Assembly: GCA_037127255.1 (NCBI GenBank)
Contig: JBANSL010000009.1
Span: forward strand, 2,352,001 to 2,416,000
Length of the DNA stretch: 64,000 nt
Direction of reading: 5' to 3'
Origin: Persicaria tinctoria
Lineage: Eukaryota > Streptophyta > Magnoliopsida > Caryophyllales > Polygonaceae
Below the pieces are notes generated by a model. That model worked only from the letters and a program-made list of their open reading frames with translations. It was not told the origin of the DNA and made no database searches. Shown here one piece after another: positions 10,483 through 21,328 of this stretch (the stretch's first letter is position 1; each line of letters opens with the position of its first letter). The position numbers and the translations under genes are program-made.

Positions 10483-13400
10483 ATGATCGCCGACGATCCA
10501 GACCACCAGTCCTCCTCCGCCGTCATCATCAGGTATCGGAAAACACCCTCCACCATTGTTCTCTTCGACTATGTATACAGACTCCACCATTGTTCTCTTG
10601 CACTTTTCGATTTAGGGTTTGTTCATATGATTTTGGGGATTTTGATTTTCTTCAGACATTTTAGGGTTTGTTCATATGATATTTTGGGGATTTTGATTTT
10701 AGGGTTTGTGCATTTGCTATTTGGGGGTTGTTCATATGATTTTGGGGATTTTCGATTTCCTTCTAACTTTTTAGGGTTTGTTGATATGATATTTGGGGAT
10801 TTTATATTTCCTTCCGGCATTTTCGAAAGCCTCCGTTCGTTTGTTCATATGCATATTTTTGATTTAGGGTTTGTTCATATAATTTTTTGGGATTTGTGAT
10901 TTTGTTCTGACATTTTAGGGTTTGTTCATACGAGATTTGGGGATTTTCGATTTAGGGCTTTGTTCAGTGTTGTGTTCACTGTGGAGTGTTGGGTTTTTGG
11001 GGTCATTGATAGGGAACATGTACTTGTTTCTCGTACCCATGCTCCTGTTCTCCATTTCCTTTTTTGAATAATTTGCCAAAAGTTTTGTCTTTTACCAAAA
11101 AATCACAACTGAATGTACATCATCTCCCACTGTCACTTTGTCACTTAACCCTTTGGTTGTGTTCATGAATGTGCAAATAATTTTTTGCCTTTACTAAACT
11201 GCTTTGTAACAGAAATGCAGGTTGTGGTATATATATATGTATAAAGTGAGGGCCCTATGATGTCTGTCGCTTACCCCTCTGCCTGTTCACATGTTTTCAG
11301 GACTTCTATATGATGTGAGGGCCCAATGATGATTTCATGTTGCTTGTGACATTGTCCCTTGATAAACTGGTTGATTTTAGGGCCCAATGATGCTTGTCGT
11401 TTACCTCTTTTCCTCTATACATGTTTTTTATTCTTATATCTGACATGAGGACCCAATGATGCTTTAAATTGCTTATTGCATTGGATGTGAGTTGAGGGAC
11501 CTATCAATTATTACCTCCCCTTCGGTTTCCCTAAATCTCAGTTTTGAATTGACACATGAAGTTGGCATTCATTGCCTCTTACAACTGTGTTGATCAACTG
11601 ATTTCCATGGTAACCTGTGCCTTTAATTATGCGTATTTTGCTTGCATCTTGTATTGTTTTCATCAATATCCCTGAGGGCCCAATGATGTTTTCATTACCT
11701 TCGTCATGAGTTGAGGACCCAATGATGCTTCATATTTCTTACAGAGGATTATTCATTCATGTTTCTGTTGCAATGTTGTTGGTTGGGAAACTGGTTGATT
11801 TGCATATCATTTGAGGGCCCAATGATGTTTTCATCAACTTGTTTTATTTGCTATTGTTGCACGACCTCGTTCATTTCAGGTCTGTATATGAAAGTGAGGG
11901 CCCTATGATGTTGGAAGTCAACTTATTTCTGCTTCAGGGTGTATTCAAGTGACCTGTCCCATTGTTTATTTCATGTGAATTGCACTTGTTCATTTCGAGT
12001 AACTGTTGGTCATTGCCACTTCACCTCATGTGTGTGGGACTACTGCCTCTGAAAGGTAACCTGTGCATTTCACCTGTCACATTGTCAAGTACTTGGAATA
12101 TGGCTACTCTCTTTGCATCATCTCTTCCTCTACCTTCTATTGCCTTTGGCTACGTACAATTTTTGGTCTGGTATATTTGAGCTGCTCTTATTATGATATG
12201 TTTCTACTGCCTTTTTATGACTTTCCTTGCTGGGCATGTTTTTGTAATGAGTTGAGGACCCAATGATGGTTTCTATTGCTTACAGTCTGCCTCTTCATTC
12301 ATGATTCTATTGCAATATGGTTGGTTGAGAAACTAGTTGTTTTATCTGCTATGAGTTGAGGGCCCGATGATGCCTCTCATTATTTGGCCATTTCAACTAC
12401 CTTTTATTTCCTGTACTTGCTGGGCATGTTTTTGTTATTTCACTGAGGCCCCAATGATGCTTGATATTGCTTACTGTCTGCCTTTTCATTCATGTTTCCG
12501 TTGCAATGTTGATGGTTTTGTAATGAGTTGATTTGCAAATGAGCTGAGGGCCCGATGAAGCTGTGATTTCATATTGCCTTTTCCTATCCCTGTATCAGTT
12601 TTGTATTGACATGTGAAGTTGGCCTTCCTTGCCTCTTCACCTCGTGTTGATCAACTGATTTTAAAGATATATGATGTGAGGGCCCAATGATGTTTTCATT
12701 ATGCCTATTATGATTGTCGGATTATTTTTTGGTCATTTCAATTGCCTTTTATTTCCTTGACTTCCCATGAGGTTTGTTGTCATTTCCCTGAGGACCCAAT
12801 GATGCTTGATATTGCTTTCAGTCTGCCTCTTCATTCATGTTTCTGTTGCGATGTTATTGGTTGAGAAACTGGTTCATTTGCATATGAGTTGAGGGCCTGA
12901 TGATGCTGTACCTAAATTAGTGGCAAATAATTTTTCAAGGCCTTTCAGGATGTATCCATACTCTGACACCGACACCGACTCGGACGCCTCCTACTAGAGT
13001 GGCGACCCAAGGAAGTACTTATGGCTTCACTCTGACTACAGATATGGCCGTGACCGCGATGAGAGGGAGCTGCAGGACGACGCCACTTCGTCTCAGCGCA
13101 GAGAGGACGCCGAGGAGACGAATTCCCTCGTCGACTTTGCCCAGTCCGAGCTTGCTGTTATGAGGGAGCGCAACAGGACGCTTATAGCACGGGACGCTAC
13201 ACGGGTCATCGAGCTTCATGCTACAAGGGGTGAGTTGAACAACACCAGGGGGGAACTCCAGGCCCAGAGGGCCCAGAGCTCCAGCCTTGCCGCCCGCCTA
13301 GTCGCTTCCGAGGCCAGCAACAACCAGCTGGTCCAGAGGATTGTTGAGCTATGCGCCTACCTGTGCGCCAGGTGGGTCGATCACGCTGGGGAGCAACTCC

Positions 13401-13492
13401 GGGGTGCTGAGCTGGCCCGTCTGGAAAGGATTCGAGGGTGGCTCCTCGTTATGGCGATGGTGGTAATCCTCGTCATGTGGTTGATGGCGTAG
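10483..13492 (+). CDS. Two-exon gene inside the Harbinger element: coiled-coil, tail-anchored protein of unknown function
   Basis: Exon 1 is 10483-10532 (MIADDPDHQSSSAVII, then the first two bases of an Arg codon). The intron is 10533-12948, from GTATCG to a pyrimidine-rich TTTCAG. Exon 2 is 12949-13492, and the exons join in phase. Exon 2 has an acidic Asp/Ser start (SDTDTDSDASY). A charged, Arg/Glu/Ala-rich coiled-coil stretch of about 90 residues follows (RGELNNTRGELQAQRAQSS). The protein ends in a hydrophobic tail (GWLLVMAMVVILVMWLMA), as in C-tail membrane anchors. An in-frame TAG at 12995-12997 interrupts the frame 15 codons after Met 12950, so this copy is either a pseudogene or starts at Met 13160. 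It is not the Myb/SANT ORF1 usual for the family. A CATAAATA box lies just upstream near 10395. Splicing is inferred. Confidence 0.55.
10611..10965 (+). repeat. Degenerate ~60-bp repeats with telomere-like TTTAGGGTTTG core
   Basis: Five to six imperfect copies of a unit made of TTTAGGGTTTGTTCATATGA followed by TTTTGGGGATTTT. They lie at the start of the large intron of the plus-strand Harbinger gene. The AAACCCTAA complement is the plant telo-box, common in promoters and leaders. Here it is part of a larger repeated unit, not a telomere array. Confidence 0.7.
11247..12905 (+). repeat. About 16 dispersed copies of TGAGGGCCCAATGATG in an intron
   Basis: Copies start near 11247, 11316, 11377, 11446, 11493 (weak), 11673, 11712, 11812, 11895, 12253, 12357, 12444, 12545, 12677, 12789 and 12890. 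The core is GAGGGCCCAATGATG, with variants GACCC, CCCTATG and CCCGATG. Several sit in longer units of about 115-130 bp that also share CTTCATTCATGTTTCTGTTG and GGTTGAGAAACTGGTT (11712, 12253, 12444, 12789). The spacing is irregular and all copies have the same orientation. The motif contains GGCCCA (site-II/TCP-like) and CCAAT. It lies wholly within the intron of the plus-strand gene. Confidence 0.85.
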
Positions 13493-13847
13493 CCAGTCCT
13501 CCCCGTCTTGAAGACCTTTTTGTATTATCTGTTTGGCCTCCTACCAGTTTCTGTACCATTTAGATACAATGTACTTGAATGTTTGCCCCGTATTATGTGC
13601 ATGTAGTTGGGGTTAGAATTTGTAAGAACAAACAAATCTCCGTCCTGCTTGCCTGCGACATTTTGTGCAGGTTGTTGTGTCCGTCTTCGTGGGCAAGCAG
13701 GGTCGGCATGTTATCCTCCAACATTAGTTGGATAAATTATTATGTAATGCTGAAATGAATATGTTTATATGTTCTCAAAGTGTACGCTTGCAATTGTAGT
13801 TGTGTGTCCGTGTTCCCGATTGCATGAGCTTGCCATCGAGTTTTGAA

Positions 13848-13990
13848 ATGTTTGAAGCCATATTGCTAAACGACATGATTACACACCATAAGTTTTAAGG
13901 ACTTCGAATACATGTTTGAAGCCATATTGCAAAACGACATGATTACACACCTACCACTTTTAAGGACTTCGAAGCCATATTGCCAATTGC
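13848..13990. repeat. Tandem ~64-bp duplication in the convergent 3' region
   Basis: ATGTTTGAAGCCATATTGC starts at 13848 and again at 13912, each copy followed by AACGACATGATTACACAC. A third partial copy (GAAGCCATATTGCC) begins near 13970. The region 13493-14074 otherwise holds only the 3' flanks of the two convergent Harbinger genes. Confidence 0.75.
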
Positions 13991-14074
13991 CAATTGTACG
14001 CGATTTTGTCATCGATCGCAATAGTCTCTCTTGGTTGCAGCTCAAAAGGCATGCCATCTGGAATACAACGCGGT

Positions 14075-15551
14075 TCATGGCATGCGCCTGTCGTTCCAAA
14101 TCTGGCGAGTAATTTCGTCCCTCAACCCCTTCATCCATGTGACAGGGCTTCCATCCTCGTCTGAGTCATACAAGGGATCATTATCCTCGTGACCAATTTC
14201 CTCTTCGTCGTCGTAGGGGTCATCCTCGTCCTCCCCGTCGGACGTCGAAACTTGCAGGGTGAACTCCGTGAACAGCGGGTCATCGTCGTCGATGATCTCG
14301 ACCTCCGCAGAAGATTACCTTATGTAATTGTGGAGCGCAAAGCAAGCTATGATGATCGCAATCTGCTTCCGAATAGGGTACTTCAGGAGCTGCGTTAGGA
14401 TCTTGGACTTGTTCTTCAATATCCCGAATGAACTCTCAATAGCGCCCTTGAGGGACGAGTGTGACTTGTTGAAGGCCTCTTTCTCGTTCGAAGGTTGTGA
14501 GGCGGCGAATGTCGGGTGACGGTACTTGGTCGTGGAATAAGGAATCATGTAACCCGACGGAAGGGGTACCATTTGTCGCATAGGTAATATCGGCCTACAC
14601 AACATGAATGCACATGAATGTTCATTAGCTAACACAATTCAAATGGTTAGCATGAGGTTTATGGTGGGGTGCATACGTACCGGCTGGAGAGTGTGGGAAT
14701 CGCAACGCGGTTGTCCTTAGGACGTGATCAAACACACGTGCATCGTGTGCGCTACCCTCCCACCCGGCCGATATGAACGTGAAGCGCAAGTCGAAGTAGC
14801 ACACCGCCAAGACGTTGTACGTGCATGTGCCCTTCCTGCACCGAAACCTGATTTGGTCGCCCCTGGGAATCGCCGCTTAAATGTGAGTCCCGTCTATTGC
14901 ACCGATAGCGCCCTTGAAGTACGGCCAGTACTGGTTGTCGTTCTGGATGGCGTCAAGTATGTTGTTGAAGTGGGGGTCCTGAGGGCGGATAATGTCGCAT
15001 GCGAATCCTCGGTAGCCATTGCATCTAGCCCCACACACTGCGTCTAGAACTTGGCCTATGTTATCGGATATAGTGTACGAGGATCGTTGGAACCTTTCAC
15101 ATGCATTCCGATGGCTGGCCCCCCAAGCCATCGTGTTGACGAATATTGCAACCTTCTTCATCACAGACATCTGGGTGGATGGTCGAAGACCATATTGATG
15201 CTCAAGAATCCCACATAGCCGCACAAATGGACCCTTTTCAATCCTGAACGAGTTGACGCTCCTCGTTTGCGACGAATGCGTCACAATGGCATCGACCCAA
15301 CGCGCACCTGTGTACGAACCGATGTATTGGGGGACTTTATGCACATGCAGAAAGTAGTGCTGAATAATGGGGATGGCATGTTGTTGGAGGAGGAGGCAAG
15401 CGATAACAAGTCTTCGCCGTCGTCGACGCTTACGACGACGGCGCTCGTACCCCCTGGGTTGCAGCCTGTAATGTGAAGGTAACCATAACAATGAAGCGTC
15501 ATTGATAATAGAAGTCGAAAGCCACATTACATAACCACACATATGACACAA
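14075..15551 (-). pseudogene. PIF/Harbinger (HARBI1-like) DDE transposase, broken
   Basis: DDE_Tnp_4-type nuclease. From the N-terminus there is a basic region (RRRRKRRRRRR near 15430), then the helical block FVRLCGILEHQYGLRPSTQM. The first Asp is in GAIGAIDGTHI, the second in WEGSAHDARVF, and the Glu in KGAIESSFGILK, so all three catalytic acids remain. A likely 86-bp intron (14595-14680, GTACGT to TGTAG) separates PHSPAG from RYYLCDKWY. Lesions are an in-frame TAA after GTHI (about 14876-14879), a one-base frameshift near 14560, and a TAA after HNYIR (about 14312). The acidic C-terminus ends with LRDEITRQIWNDRRMP at 14075. It is the mobility gene of this element but cannot yield full-length protein. 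Confidence 0.88.
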
Positions 15552-15816
15552 CGAAACACATTAATCGCAAACACACACGTTACGGTCCCAACATCACATA
15601 GAGAATTCATGGTATGGGACTTGTAACGCAAACAGTTTCACAATGTTCACAATCTCAAAGGATGGAAATGAAAGTCGAACGAAAAGTCGTATCATTACAC
15701 AGTAACAAGTATAAGGACCGAAAATTTTTAAGTTGCAGAGGAAGCGCTGTTATTAGAAGTCATGGGGGACAAGCGCCCAAATGTTGTCCGTCGTTCGTCG
15801 AGTACAACCACCTCAG

Positions 15817-16047
15817 TCATGCCATCCGGGACTCGTTTGTCTCAATTTGCAGGAACACCTCCTGCCTTTCGGTTGTGGGAAGGGCCAAGCTGAAGCACCA
15901 CATGGGATCCCCCGTCTTCATTAGCCCAACCGCCACCATGGTTTTGACAATGTCCATTACCTCCCGGGTGGTCCCATGAGGTTTGTTGGATGACACCTCC
16001 TCCCTCTCATCCATCTCCTCTCTCGCATCCCTCTCCACGACACACAA
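15817..16047 (-). pseudogene. Possible remnant of Harbinger ORF1 (Myb/SANT-like protein, C-terminal part)
   Basis: A short minus-strand frame reads TREVMDIVKTMVAVG and then TTERQEVFLQIETNES. This resembles the C-terminal region of the DNA-binding partner protein (ORF1) that PIF/Harbinger elements encode upstream of the transposase. The N-terminal SANT part is not visible in 16050-16779, which looks like leader and subterminal DNA. The position, upstream and co-oriented with the transposase, supports the guess; the sequence similarity is from memory and weak. Confidence 0.3.
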
Positions 16048-16844
16048 GCAGCAAATTCAGGAATCACAACACAACAAAACCCCACAATCCGAAAACTCAA
16101 TTGCTGAATTCATATGACAACCGGCCCAATCCGAAAACTCAATTGCTTCTCTCACAAGATGTACTCAATCCCCGCCCTCAACAATCATGCAATGCCTGAA
16201 GAACACTCGACTCCATATGACAACCGGCCCCAAACAGAAACAAACCCCCATTCAATTAACAACAAATTCCCCCATTTCAATTCTGACCTAACCCTAACAA
16301 TTTCATCTTATTTCGATTCGAGCTCCTAAAGTGGAAAAAGGGAACAACTTACATGGTAGGCGACCAGTGGGGGCTTCGTCGTAGGGTGCCGCCGCAGTTG
16401 TCGGCTTTCCGGCGCCGGTGGTGGGGTGCAGTCCTTCTTCGACCTTCGAAACAGCTTCTATCGCCGCCGCTCTTCCTCGGACGCCACATGTGTCTCAACA
16501 CACCAATAATGTCGACAACCTGATTGTCAATGATTGGAATGAAAATCAAGAGCAGTATGTGTTGGGGGCAATTTGGTCATTTCATGTGGATACGTGGGGT
16601 TAATTCGGTCTTTTTCCGTCACTCCATCCACAAAAAAAATCAAAATACAACCAAACACAAAACCCAAAAAATTGGGTGTTGACTTTTCATCTTTTACATC
16701 CCGAAAATCCATCCCCATCTACCACATCCCCTCAAATCCACCAAATCCCCAAAAATCCATCCCGTTCCCAAACACACCCTAAGATAGACAATAAGGCTAT
16801 CAGGTGTCGACGTTGGGTATACGAGATGATTGAACAGGAGGTCA

Positions 16845-17004
16845 TATGAGAGTATAGATAGATACAAAGTTCGCCTAGTAGTCAACGGATTCACCCAATG
16901 CATATATGAGAGAGAATTGATTACAATGAAATGTTCTCACCGGTCATCAAGATGATGATTATATTGTTCGAGCTTTAGGCTAAGTGGATTTGAATCAAAA
17001 GTAG
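16845..17004 (+). pseudogene. Old copia RT fragment, left half (split by the Sirevirus)
   Basis: Reads RYKVRLVVNGFTQ, then in another frame IDYNEMFSPVIK, the start of a Ty1/copia reverse transcriptase. The remainder resumes at 28201 after the inserted Sirevirus, whose AGTAG duplication ends here. It contains frameshifts and is a molecular fossil. Confidence 0.75.
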
Positions 17005-18740
17005 GGAAGTGCGGTATAGGCAGATAAATAGCTAACAATTACTCTAGAAGGAGGGATGAATAGAGTATGTGAACTTTTTGCAATCTCAAAAATTGTAAGA
17101 CCTTATCTGAAATACAAAGCCAAGTTATGGATAAAATAACGAATAATAAGTCAGACAAAGGAAAACAATAAAGATAAAGAGCGGAAAGAAAAGGACACAC
17201 GATATGTTAACGAGGTTCGGCACAACTTTGCCTACATCCCCACCTAGAGGTATCCGACCCGTAGGATTCAACACAACTTTATTTCAATTCTTCCTATGAG
17301 TTCTAGATACAACCTTTAGAAGATCTCCCCTCTTCTAAACTTAGAAGCCTCACACTTCCTATCTAGCAACCCAAACACCAGTGAAGCAAAGTCCTACCGA
17401 TACCGAAGTATCTTATATGTTTGGGTAAAGTACCCTTAGTATAACCTTAATGAATTGTACTATAAAGCTCAATGTAGACCTCACACACTCAAATGAATAA
17501 ATGCGCTTAAACAAAGAGATGTGAGATTGATGTTACATGAGACAAAAGATTGCAGAAGACATACAAAAGATTGCAGAAGACTTTATGCGCTCAAGGTAAA
17601 ACTTGTGTGTACTGCGATGCTCTTGATCTCCTTATAAAGCCTAGCCCGTCTAATTTTTAATTGAACGTTGGAACTAGGGCATCAAGGTTGTTGAGAAACA
17701 TTGCTACAGATCCGCCTGGGAGAAGCTTCAGCGTTTTGAAATACATTCCAGAAGCTACACCTGGATACGCCTGGGATTTGATCGATTTGAGACGTTGAAA
17801 GAGCTAAAGACTTGTTCAACCAAATCCCTTAAAAATCTCAACAAACAAGTTAATACAGATTTGGTTAGATAATATAGAATTTATAATCAATAACCCAAAT
17901 CTATATGTCAAAGCATGAGTTTAAAACTGACCCTTTAACTAAATCTAGGCCCAATAATATATTGGTCCGATTTTAGTCGCGTAAACCGTATCAAAATAAA
18001 TTTGAATCTGCTTAACTAATGCAGTGTAGTAAGCAAGAGTCGATCCCACAGAGAATCAAGTTATTCCTAAGTTAAGTTTATTTACCAATTAGTATGAAAC
18101 GAGGGTTTTTGGGTGGTGAAAATAAGAAAGAAAATAAAATAAACTATAAACAAATTAATGCAAAGCAATTTAGAGAAAATCGTTCTACCTACAACTATCC
18201 ACTTTATTTGGTCGAATTGATATTGTAATTTCCTCTTGTCCTATTATGATTCCTATGAATGCCCTTGTCCCGACCTAATATAGTTACTAGTCCAATCAGT
18301 CCTAGAAACTCTTATCAATCGAATAGTCCCTAAAGAAGGATTTAACCCAATTGATAGCTTTAAGTTCAGATATTAACCAAGGTATTTGCAGTCCCTAAAG
18401 AAGGATTTAACAACACATCCAACTTTCTACCCATCCAATTAGTTCAATCAGCCCTAAAGGGATAAGTTTGCCACTTGGGTTAAGGTTCACAATCAGGAAT
18501 CTACAAAGCCCTAGCAATTGAATTGATTCTACCAAATTGATCAGACAAGATAAAATAAAACAATCAATCATTCAAGCACAAAGAAGTTGAAACATTCAAA
18601 TATAGGAAATAAGGAACAAGATTCAGAAACTCACAAATCAATCCAAACAAAGCTTCAAATTGTAGACAGAACGGGAGAGTTTAAGTGTCCATAAAAATAA
18701 AGCAAAAGACAATTAGGGTTTAGGGCACTGTTCTACAAAA

Positions 18741-18890
18741 CCCTTCAAGACCCGCCTAGACCCCCGCCTAAACCATTGAACTCGCTCCACTGCCAAGGCC
18801 GTCAAGGTCGTCAAAACCCGCCTAAACAGCAAAGCTCCTCCATGAAATCCGCCTAGACCCTTGACCCTACCGTACCGCCAAGCACCCGCC
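18741..18890 (+). repeat. GCCTAGACC-rich block shared with 34905-35005
   Basis: Contains repeated CCCGCCTA(G/A)ACC, CAAGGCCGTCAAGGTC and ACCCTTCAAGACCCGCC. The same run of words occurs in reverse complement at 34905-35005 inside a Helitron. No gene is recognised in it. Confidence 0.6.
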
Positions 18891-18974
18891 AAGCATTTTT
18901 TGGAACATTGATTTAGGGTAAAACAGTAGTCGGCCGGTTATCACATTCGGCCTCTCTGTTCGTTTCCTTCCTTT

Positions 18975-21328
18975 GCCGTAATGAATATGTTAAAGCTCGA
19001 CTTTGCTGTTGATTGGGTTGAACTCGTCATGAGGTGTGTAAGCTCGGTGTCTTTTTCGGTTCTGATTGATGGTCGACCTTCGGCTGTGTTTAGACCGGGG
19101 AGAGGACTGAGACAAGGTGATCCTCTATCTCCGTATCTGTTGCTGTTGTATGCTGAAGGTCTATCAGGTATGCTCCGGGTAAGTGAACGAGAAGGGCGTT
19201 TAGAGGGGATTACAATAGCTCGGGGGGCGCCGAGGGTGTCTCATCTATTTTTTGCTGATGATGGTGTGTTGTTCGCAAGAGCGACTTGTCAACAGGGCAG
19301 AGAAATAGCACATATTCTCCGTGAATATGGAAAGGCATCAGACAACAAGTGAATTTTGTGAAATCAGAAGTATCGTTCAACGCTAATGTCAGTGAGACGT
19401 TGAGAAGGGAGCTGCAGCAGACGATCCAGATTCGGGAGGTTGAGAAGTATGAAAAGTACCTAGGTCTGCCTACAATGCTAGGCAAATAAAAAAAGGTGAT
19501 ATTTGGCCAGCTGAAAGAGCGTGTCTGGAAGAGGGTTAAGGGATGGAAAGAGAAAATGCTATCCAAAGGAGGGAAGCAAGTACTTATAAAATCAGTGGCA
19601 CAAGCGATCCTAACATATACGATGTCTTGCTTCAAGTTACCTTTGGGGCTTTGCTAGGACATAGAGCAACTGATGTCTCAGTTTTGGTGGGGAGATGGTT
19701 CAGACAAGAGGAAAATTCACTGGATGAAATGGAAGAGGATGTGTCTATCGAAGGAGAGAGGTGGGATGGGGTTTCGTGATATGGAGAATTTCCACATCGC
19801 CTTGCTAGCACGACAGGGCTGGAGATTACTTTAAGAGCCAGAGCCGTTGCTAGCGAGGATGTTGAAAGCAAGGTACTTCCCGCGGACATCCTTTGTACGT
19901 GCTCAGGTCGGGTTCCAACCATCATACACATGAAGGAGTTTGCTTGAGAGGAGAGAAGCGCTCATCAAGGGCCTGCGCTGGCATGTTGGTAACGGAATGA
20001 ATGTGGAAGTTTTTGGGGACCCATGGCTCCCAAGGCCGTCTACGTTCACACCCATTGGCAACCCATGGAACTATGGGGCGGATTTGAAAGTTGGGGAACT
20101 GATTCACTAGGAGACACGGACATGGGATGAGGAAATGGTTCGGGATGTTCTGCTGCTGATTGATGCTGAGATGGTGATGAATATGAGGATTACGGAGCCA
20201 GATGTTTAGGACGAATGGATTTGGCATTATACCAGGGATGGAGAATTCATAGTCCGATCGTGCTACCATATGCTCATGACTGATTATGGGCGAATGGACG
20301 AGGCGTCATCTTCTAACCCAACTGGTTCGGAGAAGCTGTGGAAGAAGTTGTGGCAAGTACAGGTGGCTCCGCGGATCCGAAACCTCTTGTGGCGAGCATG
20401 TAGGGGCGTTCTCCCGTGTCTACATAATCTGAAACGGAGGGGGGTGGTTCAGTGTGATCTTTGCCCTCACTGTGGCCATCGAGAGGACGAAGATCATGTG
20501 CTATTTCAGTGCAGAAAAGCGAGGAAAGTGTGGAAACGGTTCCCGGATCTCGACAAGGTTGCACGGAGCGCAGCTGGGGTGTTGGACAAATTCGATAGGG
20601 TGTTGCATCTGGGCAAGGGAGAGATAACGCAGCAGTGGGCTTACGTCATTGAAGGAATCTGGATGGCGAGGAACAAAAGTGTGTTTGAAAATGTTGAGAC
20701 TCAAGCGAATGAGGTGGTGATGCGAGTACAACAAGGAGTGGCTGAGTACAATAGGGGAGAGGCCTTGGGAATGCACCGTATAGAGAGATCGGCTGCTACG
20801 GAGGTCAAGTGGGTGAAGCCGCCGACGGGATTCATAAAAATCAACAGCGACGCTGCTGTGGATGCCTTGAAGGGATGCGGAATTGGGTGCCTTGCTCGGA
20901 ATCAAGAAGGTGTGGTGGTGTTTGCAGCAGCCATGAGGGCGCAAGCTTCAGACAATCCGGAATTGGTGGAGGCAGAGGCGATTGCTTGGGCATTGAGGTT
21001 ATGTCTCCAACAGGGGATGCCGCGAATCTGGATCGAAAGTGACTGCCTACCAGTGATGAACAAGCTCAAGAGTAACATTTTTCCGAGGGGAGAAATGGGA
21101 CAACAACTCAAGGAAATTCACAGGTTGACGGCTATGTTTATTGAATGTCGATGGAGCCACATACATCGACAAGCCAACCGTCCGGCGGATTTCTTAGCTA
21201 AGACTAGACCTGATTGTGCTGTGTTTTTTGCTGATCAAAATTTTCTTCCTTTGTTGGTTCAAACGTTGTGTATGGATGATGCTAATTAGTAAGTAATGCA
21301 AATTGTTTTTGCTCAAAAAAAAAAAAAC
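18975..21328 (+). pseudogene. 5'-truncated L1-type LINE (RT, zinc-finger, RNase H) with poly-A tail
   Basis: 18981-19352 encodes the RT core with GLRQGDPLSPYLL and the catalytic SHLFFADDGVLF. A frameshift near 19350 and several stops follow, through the RT thumb (GGMGFRDMENFHIALLARQG). From 20270 to 21289 an open frame of 339 residues carries the zf-RVT block (CDLCPHCGHREDEDHVLFQC). A plant LINE RNase H domain follows (INSDAAVDALKGCG, EAEAIAWAL, IESDC, HIHRQANRPADFLAK). A 13-base A run at 21316-21328 marks the 3' end. The endonuclease is absent, the usual 5' truncation. It is inserted in plus orientation within the repeat inside the Sirevirus LTR. Confidence 0.88.

Larger units (their letters stand above)
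10177..16779 (-). mobile_element. PIF/Harbinger DNA transposon, 6.6 kb, complete ends
   Basis: The left end reads GGGCGTGTTTGGG and the right end, reverse complemented, reads GGGTGTGTTTGGG. These are 13-bp terminal inverted repeats with one mismatch. Both ends abut TAA (10174-10176 and 16780-16782), the 3-bp TWA target duplication diagnostic of PIF/Harbinger. A subterminal copy of the end (TGTTTGGGTGTA) recurs near 10249. The element encodes a DDE transposase on the minus strand and a separate spliced gene on the plus strand, with convergent 3' ends near 13.5-14.1 kb. The transposase is broken, so the copy needs help in trans. Confidence 0.9.

Noticed and set aside
10611..10965. Interstitial telomere
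   Set aside because: TTTAGGG occurs once per 60-bp unit, not in direct tandem.
11247..12905. CRISPR-like array
   Set aside because: The repeats are short, irregularly spaced and degenerate, in plant DNA with no cas genes; spacers are not of uniform length.
20501..21111. Minus-strand frames opposite the LINE zinc-finger and RNase H region
   Set aside because: They are shadows of the plus-strand coding sequence, with no domain words.
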